From positions 33,459,596 through 33,523,595 of the forward strand of contig OZ024935.1 in assembly GCA_964017235.1 (NCBI GenBank): 64,000 nucleotides of DNA. Direction: 5' to 3'. The translations under genes were made by a program, and so were the position numbers. A model generated the notes under the pieces. The model was given only the letters and a program-made list of their open reading frames with translations. It did no database searches and was not told where the DNA came from. Below, in pieces: positions 33,714 through 45,700 of the stretch (its first letter is position 1; each line of letters begins with the position of its first letter). Source of the stretch: Sabellastarte sp. h YS-2021. Taxonomy: Eukaryota > Annelida > Polychaeta > Sabellida > Sabellidae.

Positions 33714-36700
33714 CTATATTAAAAATATAAAAAAATATAATAAAATGTTCCAATAGTTATTGAGAATGTAACAAATGAACAAGTGCTGCCATGTCAAAAC
33801 TTTTCTCTTCATTTTTTCAAAGTCATTAACCCTAAACATGTCAGAATTTTATTAATGTATTTTTTGTTACTGCTTTTCTTCATAACAACTCCTTTTCCCT
33901 CATGTTTTTGTTGTCATTAATATACTTAAAGTTAAGGATTCAAATAATTTTACAGGTTGCAGATGTGGCACAAAAATTAAGGTATATTCAGGACTTCAAG
34001 GTTTGCATTAAGTGGACATCTTCCTTGGGGCCTAAAAACACTCCCAATGTACCAAATGTATAAATCAAATACATTACTTAGTTTCAAAGTATTAGTCCAA
34101 ATAAGAAACCACACACACTTACATGCTGTATTTTATAATTTCCTGCCTAGCAGTGCCAGCAAGTAATAAAAAATATTTTCTAGTGTGTTGGGATTTAACT
34201 TAAAAGGGCTGAATCGTATAGATTATTAAAAATACAACTTTTATAATACACTGATACACTTACTCCAAATCAATCTTCTGAATACACTCTGGTGAGTTGT
34301 TGGTGTTTTTGTTGACCAGTGTAGAGACTGGGTGATATAAAACATGTGGTGAGGCTATGATCACTGACATTGCCTTTGAAAGAGGAATGTCCCCAGATTC
34401 CAACCACAAGTCTATGTCTTCATCTGTCACCAGTACAGCCTAAAACAGACAGAGCAAGAAGATTAGAAATTATTTTTACCGAGGACACACAACGTTTCTT
34501 AGAGTCTCCTGTAGCACCCTGCGGGTCAAAAATTCGCTCGAAATCGCTCTATCTCTTACGGTTTTCGAGATATTGACACTTTTTCATTTTCCGCGAAAAT
34601 CCAAGATGGCCGCCGAAAGTGGCGAAAATTGAATTTCACCCCTTTGCACAGGACACTCTTGTACCACCCTGCGGGTAAAAAATTCGCTCGAAATCGCTCT
34701 ATCTCTTACGGTTTTCGAGATATTGACTCTTTTTCATTTTCCGCAAAAATCCAAGATGGCTGCCAAAAGTGGCAAAAATTGAAATTTTCCCCCATTTGAC
34801 AGGAGAACCTCGTACCATCCTGTGAGTCAAAAATTTGCTCGAAATCACTCTATCTCTTACAGTTTTCGAGATATATGTGATTTTTCACATTTTCACTAAA
34901 AGTAGCAACAAAGTAGCCATTACTCACTTGTACATCGAGCAACAGTTGTAAAACTTAAATATGTTACAGTTCACAAAAAAGTACATGAACAAGATATTTA
35001 CTCATTATGGTTATCATTCCAAATTGACCAAGTAGCTATTACTCATTTAGCTATGGAGATACACTTCCAAACCGCTGACCATGTTGTAGCTGTGGAGAAA
35101 ATAGCTGAACAACATATTGGAACAAAATACTGTAAATGCAATAGTTTGACAGATATAAGCCATTTACTCATTTTAGGTAAAAGTGCTATTACTCACTCAA
35201 AAGTAGGCCAAAGTTCACCAAACCTTTTTCCACTTAGCATAGGATACTCTTGTACCACCCTGTGGGTCAAAAATTCGCTCGAAATTGCTCTATCTCTTAC
35301 GGTTTGCGAGATATTTTTGATTTTTGACATTTTCAGTAAACGTAGCAATATAGTAGCCATTACTCACTTGAACATCGAGCAACAGGTGTGAAACTTAAAT
35401 ATGTTACAGTTCACAAAAAAGTAGATGAACAACATATTTGAGAGAAATCGTGTAGCTGCAATACTTTGGAAGATATAAGCCATTTACTCATTATGGTTAT
35501 CATAAAAAATTGACAAAGTAGCTATTACTCACTTAGCTATGGAGATATACTTACAAACTACTGACCATGTTGTAGCTGTGGAGATAGTAGCTGAACAACA
35601 TATTGGAACAAAATTGTGTAGCTGCAATACTTTTGAAGATATAAGCCATTTACTCATTATTAGGTAAAAGTGCTATTACTCACTCAAAAGTAGGCCAAAG
35701 TTCACCAAACCTTTTTCCACTTAGCATAGGATACTCTTGTACCACCCTGTGGGTCAAAAATTCGCTCGAAATTGCTCTATCTCTTACGGTTTGCGAGATA
35801 TTTTTGATTTTTGACATTTTCAGTAAAAGTAGCAATAAAGTAGCCATTACTCACCTGTACATCGAGCAACAGGTGTGAAACTTAAATATCTTACAGTTCA
35901 CAAAAAGGTAGATGAACAACATATTTGAGAGAAATCGTGTAGCTGCAATACTTTGGAAGATATAAGCCATTTACTCATTATGGTTATCATAAAAAATTGA
36001 CAAAGTAGCTATTACTCACTTAGCTATGGAGATACACTTACAAACTACTGACCATGTTGTAGCTGTGGAGATAGTAGCTGAACAACATATTGGAACAAAA
36101 TTGTGTAGCTGCAATACTTTTGAAGATATAAGCCATTTACTCATTATTAGGTAAAAGTGCTATTACTCAACCAAAAGTAGGCCAAAGTTCACCAAACCTT
36201 TTTCCACTTAGCATAGGATACTCTTGTACCACCCTGTGGGTCAAAAATTCGCTCGAAATTGCTCTATCTCTTACGGTTTGTGAGATATTTTTGATTTTTG
36301 ACATTTTCAGTAAAAGTAGCAATAAAGTAGCCATTACTCACTTGAACATCGAGCAACAGGTGTGAAACTTAAATATGTTACAGTTCACAAAAAAGTAGAT
36401 GAATAACATATTTGAGAGAAGTCGTGTAGCTGCAATACTTTTGAAGATATAAGCCATTTACTCATTATGGTTATCATTAAAAATTGACAAAGTAGCTATT
36501 ACTCACTTAGCTATGGAGATACACTTACAAACTACTGACCATGTTGTAGCTGTGGAGATAGTAGCTGAACAATATATTGGAACAAAATTGTATAGCTGCA
36601 ATACTTTTGAAGATATAAGCCATTTACTCATTATGGTTATCATTAAAAATTGACAAAGTACATGTAGTTATTACTCGCTTAGCTATCGAGATACACTTCC

Positions 36701-39700
36701 AAACTACTGACCATGTTGTAGCTGTGGACAAAGTAGCTGAACAACATATTGCAACAAAATACTGTAAATGCAATAGTTTGAGAGTTATAAGCCATATAAA
36801 TATATTAGCTAAAAGTGCTATTACTCACTCACAAGTAGGCCAAAGTTCACCAAACCCAAAAAATATTGAAGAGCAAAAAAATTCATTAGGACAACTAATT
36901 TACCAAAAATGTGTAACTGTAGTAGTTTCAGGAAACAGCGTAGTAGTTTCAGGAAACAGCGTGACACACGCACGCACGCACATACGCACACACGCACACA
37001 CACATGTACGCACACACATGGTGCAAATTATAATCTCCCGCCGGCGAGCCGGGCGGGAGATAAAAAACACTTTAACACAATTCACTGAAATTACAAAAAC
37101 AGGAAAAAAATGTTACCAATAATATACCAATGCTCTGTATTGCCCATGCTGTCCTAAGCATTCCTCCACAATTTTATGTTATTGTTAATAAATTACTAAT
37201 TTGCAAATTTAATAAGTAAATTAAATTTTTATAAGTTAATACCCAATCCAATGGACAATATGCTAAACCGGTCGGCGCAGACCGGCCCGCCAAACGTCAG
37301 AAAAAGACGTCCTGTGTTTCCACCGGCTGGCCGGTCCATAGTACTGTGCACTCCCCAGATGGCGCCTCGTACTTCCTTCCTGTCTAGACAACCTGACGTC
37401 ATAGCATCTTTTTCGTTGTCTAAACCTCTTAGACCCCTAGTAAGCTGATAGCAGGGTCGGTGGGAGGGTCTTGTGTGTCCATTGGATAGGGTATTAACTT
37501 ATAAAAATTTAATTTACTTATTAAATTTGCAATTTTATTGCGTTAATACATCCTATCCAATGGACAATATGCTGAATAACTACCGCTTGGTCGGCGGGTA
37601 AGTTACTAGGGACTTATGTGAACTCACAAATGATAATAAATTTTAACCTACGGTCTAGGCTGACTTTGTCAGGAGACCTATAGGCCCAGGCCTGGGTTGA
37701 CCTTGAGGTCAGGAAACCCTATAAGGCCTTGGTCGGTTGCCAACAGCCGGTTACCCGGGGCTATACTGACATCGCCGCCCCCCCCCTTTTTAACAGACCT
37801 GCTCTGAGGTAGGGGGAAGAGAGGGATGAGTTCAGTCCCAGAGTGTCAATAAACCTCCCAAAGGAAGCACATCACATTTTTACTATGTACATTTAGAAAA
37901 TGTTTATACTATGTACATATATACAAATCTCCTCAATCTAAGGGCCACCTGTGGATCTGCTGAGAAGCCACTACCGAGCCCAATTGGTAAAGCTCCGAGT
38001 CAGCCCAAGCCACACCCTTCAGATAGAACTGTGTGAGGGTATTATGTGACTTCAGTGGCAGGCTGACAAGATTGGATCTAAGGAGACTCCCGACTGGAAG
38101 ACCTTAGGAGCAGCAAAGGCCCTGACATCATGGGTTTTAACCTGATGTAAAGAGTGGGCCTCCTGGTCAGAGAGCTCATAACATAGGATCACACTCTGCT
38201 TGATCTAAGAGGAGATAGAGGCAGATGTCTTGTCGGAACCTTTCTTAAAGGAGACAAAACAACCACCTCCTTATTCTACTTGAGGTCTGAGGTCCTGTCC
38301 AAATAGTAACGCAATGCTCTAACCGGAAAAAAGGGGACCAGTCAGACTTGAGGGATCTATCCAGAGAAGGGGGCCAGGGTTGTTATAACCACTGGGGCCA
38401 CACTGTCTGGATCCTCCTGACCAGCTGATTCTTGGATAGAAAGCTGGGTAATGGATACAGGGACACTGTTGACCAATTGGATTCATGGATTGGTGTCTAA
38501 TATTTTTGTTTTGCCAAGCATGAATCTCACTTCTGCGTTTGCCCGACCCAAGGGCCAAGAAGAATACCGTCTTGAAGGTCAAATGCTTCAAGGAGGCCTC
38601 CTTGATTGGTTCAAACGGAGCCTTATTCAGTTGGTGCAAAACCAGTGAGAGGTTCCAGGAGGGTATGCCCCTCCTGCCTTTGGGTCTGTCTCTGTGGAAA
38701 CTATCCAGGAGACGAGCAAGATTTTTGTCCTTGCTGATGTTGAAGGGGGAATTTCCCAGTTTATCAGCAATGGCTGAACTGTAACCATCAATGGTGCTGG
38801 GCTGTATCTTCGTGTCCTTATAAGGTACACAAGGAAGTGAGCAACTGACTTTACGGGGGTACCCTGAGGTCCACCTGATTAGTGACGCACCACTTGTAAC
38901 AATGGTCCACTTTGCCTCATAGATTGATCTGGTTGATCCCTTTTGAGGAGCCTCAATTCTTGCTGCCACCGCCTCAGTGAAACCCTGCTCCTCGAATGCT
39001 GAGGCTCCAGGAGCCGAGCATCGAGATTAAGATTTGTCAGATTTCTGTGCGGGATCTGATTGAATGGTTGTGTCAACAGGTTGGGCAGATTGGGCAGGCT
39101 CAGTGGGATTTGGCTGGACATGGCCACTGGATCCCAAAACCAAGGCATGATGGGCCACCCCGGAGCAATCAGAATGATTCTCTTGTATGGGGAGTCCTGC
39201 AACATGACCGCTTTGCCCAATATGGCTGACAGTGAGAAGGTGTATGCTTCCTGATCCTACCATGGCAAACTGAGCGCATTCACTGCTATAACCAGGGGAT
39301 CCGGTACCGGTGACACAAACAAGGGCAACTTGTTGTTGAACCTCGTGGCAAATAGGTCTAGTTGAGGCCAGTGCCACCTGTTGCATATTGCTTGGAAGAC
39401 CTCCTGAAGGAGAGACCACTCTGTTTGGGTGGTCTGGTCTAGCTTGGATAGCTTGTCTGCGACCACACTCAGCCACCCTGTGTCGGGCTTTTAGAATTAC
39501 TTGATTTCTAGCGCCCCAGGTCAAGATTCTCCATAGTAAAGCACAAAGTGGGCCCGACCTCCTGCCTCCTTCCCTGTATGACACCACTGTGGTGTTCTCT
39601 GTCTCTACAAGTACTATATTGTGCATACAGAGGTCTTGGACCTCTTGTAAGGCTAGAAAGACTGCCTTGAGTTCTAGGTAATTGATATGCAACTTGCTTT

Positions 39701-42700
39701 CCAGGAGGGACTAGGTGCCTCCTGCAGTGTGTTCGTTTAAGTGAGCACCCCACCCTGCTTTTGATGAATCTGTAAAATTTGCAGATCATGTTTCATTTGG
39801 GTGTAATGGTTGGCCTGTAAGGACATTGTCCTCTTGCGACCACCCTTGTAAATGTGGGTGCAACACCTTGGTATTGGAATCACCTTTTCTAGTGACTCTG
39901 GTACCTTTCAGTTGTTTTTGAGATGCCAGTGTATGGGTCTCCTATGAAGTCGGCCTAGGTGAAATTGCTTTCCTGTGGCTGTTAGTAAACCTATCAGACA
40001 TGAACTGCTGGACCGGACAAACCGGTAGTGACAGTATTTCTGGTATTTGTCCTGGAGGTTCTGCCAATGGTCCGGTATAGGTCGGACCCGACCGACCATG
40101 AGGTCGAACTGGTAACCTAAACTTTGGCATATTTTCACTAGATCTAGTGTATGCCGGAGACAACCCCGGTGGGATGTGGCTTTCACCAACCAGTCGTCTA
40201 AGTACTGGTGGATTATTATACCCTTGTGTATGGCCATCAGTTTCAACTCCTTTGCTACTACACTGAGCTCCATGGGTGCAGTGGACAGACCGACAGACAG
40301 TGCTTTGAACTGGTATGTCCGACCCTGGACATGCCATTTGATATGTCCTGGACTGTTCCTGTATAGGTATATGGAAGTAGGCGTCCTTGAAATCTATTGA
40401 GGTAACCCACTCCCATTGTTGGAGGGTGGTCCTGATGGTCTCCGTAAGGTTTGGTTTGCTCAGACCTAGAATAGGTCCCCAATGGTTGTGTGGTTTTGGA
40501 ACCAAGCAAGGTTGAAGAAGCCCAGAGATATTGAACTGGCTCGACTGCACCATTCCTTGTCCATAAGCTGATGTAATGCTTCTAACCAATATAGGTTCCT
40601 GTGAAGATGTGCATAGCATTTGATAATTTGGGTGACCTCGTCAAGCTTGGTCTTGACTGGAAAGGGAGAGTGTAGCCCTCCTTCAACATTTGTACTACCT
40701 AGGGTCCAGCTCCCCAAGGCTTCCTAAGTCCCGAAATGGGGTTAGTCTGGACCCTACAGGCAGATGTGTGCCACATTCGGGACATTTGCTAGTCTGACTA
40801 ACATGTCTGTCCCTCCGGCCTCCGGACACTGGTCCGGTCTGGTGACAATGATCTGAGAAAAACAGTCTCTCTGTTCTTGCTGTGGTCCGGTCCGGTGGGG
40901 TTGACACAACTTTTCACATTTAAAAGACTCTTGCCCCAGGCCAGCATCCTGCAAGGTGCAGCATTTACAAGAAATTGAGATGGCTGACCCTTGGCCGGAC
41001 ATGATGAAGAACTTGTCTGACTATCGACCACCTATTTCCTTTCATGCTGGTTATTCAGGTCTGTGTTTGTCAAGGTGAAATCTATTATCTCTCCAGTCAA
41101 GTCCAGCACCGATAACAGGCTGTTGAGAGATGTGATAAGGGAAGGTTGCCTGGCAGTAGCTGGGGATACTGTCTTATCACTAAGGCCACTGATTGGTCTA
41201 AAAATTTTCTGTAACCAAATCTACCAAGGCAATTCTGTCCGGTACCAAGAATCCATAACCGGTAATTCACTGTAAACAGTTAAGTCTCTGTAACTGGCAC
41301 AAAAAAACTGGCAGGCTGGGGTCACCAATGGGTTTAGACAGCTACTGGTCTATATTTAGCCAGCTTTTTCTATGTAACCACTAACCAGTTGGGGTGAAGC
41401 CCTGTACAGTAAGGACTGTGTAGCCAGTACTCTGTTTGTAGACTTGTAACCGGTAGGTTGAAGCAAGTGTACAAGGCTGTGTAGCCAGTACCAGCCGGTA
41501 CACTCTGTAACCAGTTGTTGAAGCACGTGTACAAGGCTGTGTAGCAAAAGTACCAGCCGGTACACTCTGTAACCAGTTATTGAAGCAAGTGTACAGGGCT
41601 GTGTAGTCGGTACCTGTCAGTACACTCTGAAACCAGTTGTTGAAACAAGTGTACAGGGCTGTGTAGCCGGTACCCTGCCGGTACACTTTAACCAGTTGTT
41701 GAAGCTACTGTATAAGGCTGTGTAGCCGGTCGGTGCACTGTAACCAGTTGTTGAAGTAACTGTACAAGGTTGTTTAGCCGGTAGCCGGTCGGTACATTCT
41801 GTAACCAGTTGCTGAAGGTAGTGTACAAGGTAGTGTACAAGGCTGTATAGCCGGTCGGTACACTGTAACCAGTTGAAATAAATGTACTTAAAACTATATT
41901 GTTGAATTCAGCTTACTGCACGTTTCCTCCATTAATTAAAAAAAAAAAAAAATTCTTGCACGCACGTCTTATTTGTAGATTTGACAGTTGCTGGGAAAGC
42001 CCTTATGAGCTATATTTAGAAACAATTGTTGGTCGGTGTGTCACGTGACCAGCTTGCTGGTCGGAGGGACAACGTGATTGGCTGATTGGAGATGACGATC
42101 AGCTTCGTGACTTGTCGGTGAATCACGTAACCAGATTCGGGAAGATGCCCTCACTGGACGCGTTCTTCCTTATATCACAGTAAGCGTGAACTGACTGGTC
42201 GACTGATGTCTGTAGCAGAGAAGTCTGTACTGGTGTGGTGGAGGTGAATTGCAGGAACTAAACAACTGGAGTCACAGTAGACGTGAGTGCAAGGAATGCA
42301 CTTCCGACCTTCTTGTTCGGTGAATCACGTGATTAACTTCGTGACCTAGTCGGTGCACCACGTGACCAGCTTCGTGAGTTGGTAAGAAGGACACGCGATT
42401 GGCTGACTGGATATGACGTCAGAGGTCGCGTTCTTTTGTGCTGGTCGGTCGGCTGATGCTTTAAAAGCAGAGAAGCTTGGACCAGTGCGCTCTGTAGATG
42501 AAGTCCTGGCCGGTCTGAAGTCGGTTCTTCTTCTCAGCCGGCTGTACACTCAAACCAGTTTCCTGGCCATCCACTGCCCTTATTACCGACACAAGGGCCG
42601 GGTCCACAAGGGTGGGACTGAGAGTGATGAAAGATGGTTCCTTCTGTGCAAGCTGTGAAGAAATCTGAAGAATTCATCTCATGCTTCTGATGAAAAAAGC

Positions 42701-45700
42701 ACTCAAAACTCGAGCTGGCTGGTGTGACTGATGCCTTACAGCAGAGAAGTCTTTACCAGTGCGCTCTGATGAAGAATGCACCTTGGGGAATTCCTTCTAT
42801 TTAGAGTGCTCAAAACTACATAGATTGAGGTTTCTGTGATTTCTAAGACATTTCTATGGTGACAGTAGCTGGAAGGTTATAGATGGTACATTCAAAACAA
42901 GGACACGGATAAAAATACCTGCAAATAGTATATCCATAATTCCTCAATAATGTCGATCTGCCCCTAACAACACAATGGTTGAATGGGAGGAAACTAGCAA
43001 TATGGCTGCCTTCATAATTCACGTCGATTACTGCCCTATCATCAAAATTAAATTGAGTCAACTAGGGAGCGTTTCCAGCAGATTTCTAACAGTATATCCG
43101 TGCTTGATCAGTAGATAACACTTCTACACTGAAAATATCCACATATAAGGTTGAAAATCCGCCATAAAGCACACTTTTCTTTTAAAAATCTGGAGATTGT
43201 AGAAACTACGTCTGCACAGTACACGCGCCAAACGAAAAAGATGCTATGACGTCAGGTTGTCTAGACAGGAAGGAAGTACGAGGCGCCATCTGGGGAGTGC
43301 ACAGTACTATGGACTGGCCAGCCGGTGGAAACACAGGACGTCTTTTTCTGACGTTTGGCGGGCCGGTCTGCGCCAACCGGTTTAGCATATTGTCCATTGG
43401 ATAGGATGTATTAACGCAATAAAAATGTTATTTTGATGTAAACTTTCTTCACTAAAACCCGATAATCAATCTATTTTGTTTATTTTATATCCATTTTCAA
43501 CAAAATTTTCCTTATTTTAGCAGTTAATTTACATTATATTGTGCAGAGATTTGTTTACCATGTGCAGAGTTTACTTCCAGTTGGTGTGTGCTAAAACGTG
43601 GTTTCCACAAATTTGGGTTTTTTTTTAAAACGTATGGCTGGTTTTCGTTGTCGAAATCACCCACCAGCAAGTTTGGCAAATATCTGGTCACATAGCCCAT
43701 GGGCACTTCAGAGATGGACAAGATTCACCAGGCATTCACTGGAACATGGGCAATATATTGCAAATTTATTGCTATATTACCCATTTGCTGGTCTATGATG
43801 ACCATGGGATAAAAAAAGACTGAAACATTTGTTTCTTCTCACTCTGTAGCTGTCAAAAACCAACAAAAACTCAAAAGGACATATTATCAATATATAACTA
43901 CTTACTGGCATCCGGTGATGCAGCCAACTTAGTGCCTTATGTGCATCCACAGTGATTATTGAATAGGAATACAGCTTCTCACCCTATAATAACAGTGATT
44001 ACAAAAATATATAGGGCTTTCATTTTCACAACTCTATGGGAAAAAAATAGCATCAGAGATGCTCGTACCCCACAGCCTAGGAAAATATTTTTAACACCAT
44101 GAGATATAGAAGTACTATATCAGTACAAAGTTCAGGATACTTTCAGAGCACTGTCAGTTATATAAAGGTCCAAACAATGTTTAAATGGAGAAAATAATGT
44201 GTAAAAGAAAGATAATGCATGTAAAGATGAAGTATTAAAACAAGATAATTCAATAACAAGATGACAGCATTAATCAGTAAACTAAAATTACAACACTCTT
44301 TATCTACATCTGCATGGCCGAATTATGGTTTAGATGTTTTGTACATTACCATGCATACAGAAGTGGCAATACATTCAATGAATGCTTATGTGTGGTATTG
44401 GAAGAAAATCTGTGGCTCACTTGATGAAATTCCATGTCTTACAATGGGAAGTTATAAAAGTAAAATTCTTAATAAATTCTAATATGACTTTAACAGTGCT
44501 TTATCTGCATCAAAAGACAACCCAAAGGTGCAACAAGATTTTAAAGGTCAAGGTCACTATGACAAGGTCAAAGGTCAAATTAAGGTCACACCATAATAAT
44601 GCACACCTATAACCCCTAACCAATGTCCCTACCAAGTATCAACTTCCTACACCTTACGGTTTTGGAGATTTTCAAACTCATGGTCACTACGGCAAGGTCA
44701 AAGGTCAAATCAAGGTCAGACTATGATACTGCACACCTACACCCCCTAACCAATGTCCCTACATACAGATCCTCTAATGCGCTTAAGTCCAAGAAGGGAG
44801 AGTCCAGGGACAGGCATGGGTCGATACCTAAAAAGTATCAACTTCCTACACCTTACGGTTTCTGAGATATAGCCCGGACAAGATTTTTAAACTCAAGGTC
44901 ACTACGGCAAGGTCAAATCAAGGTCAGACCATGACATTGCACACCTACAACCCTAACCAATATCCCTACCAAGTATCAACTTCCTACACCTAACAGTTTC
45001 TGAGATACAGCCCGGACAAACTTTTTCCCGCCGCCCGCCTGCCCACCTGCCCATCTGGACACCATGGGTGAAAATAATACCCCGACAGCCCTTAAGGGCT
45101 GTGGGGTAAAAAGTTTTAAGGCATACATTGATTTCAAGCTAATATCTAACTCAGTCGGGCCAATATGTCTGGTTATATAATCCAAATAATAAAAGACTTT
45201 AGGTTGAGTTGTAGACAACACAAAACCTGTAATTTTACTAGATAATTTTTAAACTTGAAGATTGCTCCTTTTCCTCAAGGAAAGTACATGTACAATATTT
45301 AAATATAAAAAATTTAACTCCTTCCTTAGAAATCATAAATTTTTGAATTTTATCAATGAGAACATCACCATAACGTTTGATACATCAGAAAATAAATGGT
45401 ATTTATTTGAAAAACGAGGCAAGTGATACTATGGGCAATTTTCTGTTGAGACTTGGCAAGTAAAAAGCATTTTTATGAAAGTAGTGTTAATTTTTGTTCA
45501 GAAAACTTCAACTAAAACACAACAAGGGTGAAGTGATTGGCCTTCTGCCAACCACACAGTCGAATCTTAGGGCAGCACTGGGTGTTGAAATCTTTAAACT
45601 CGGTATTATCGCCCGCATTTGCAAACCGCTTCCAGAGTTGTTTTCAGATTTGTGTAGCGATATGGGTATTTGTAGTGATGCGATGTGAAAGGTTTACAAA

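Larger units (their letters stand above)
37201..43426 (-). mobile_element. DIRS retrotransposon, second copy of the inner family, decayed
   Basis: Same end sequences and orientation as 15224-21405, 6.23 kb, inside HMCES intron 7 in the sense direction of the gene. AAT flanks both ends (37198-37200 and about 43424-43426). The internal complementary region is at 37,475-37,590. Coding parts are heavily broken, and Gag is largely replaced by other sequence, including a 60 bp minisatellite. Confidence 0.9.

Noticed and set aside
34600..34620. YY1-like AAGATGGC sites in the 34.5 kb repeat units
   Set aside because: The core is shared by two units, but the full consensus is not matched and there is no promoter context.
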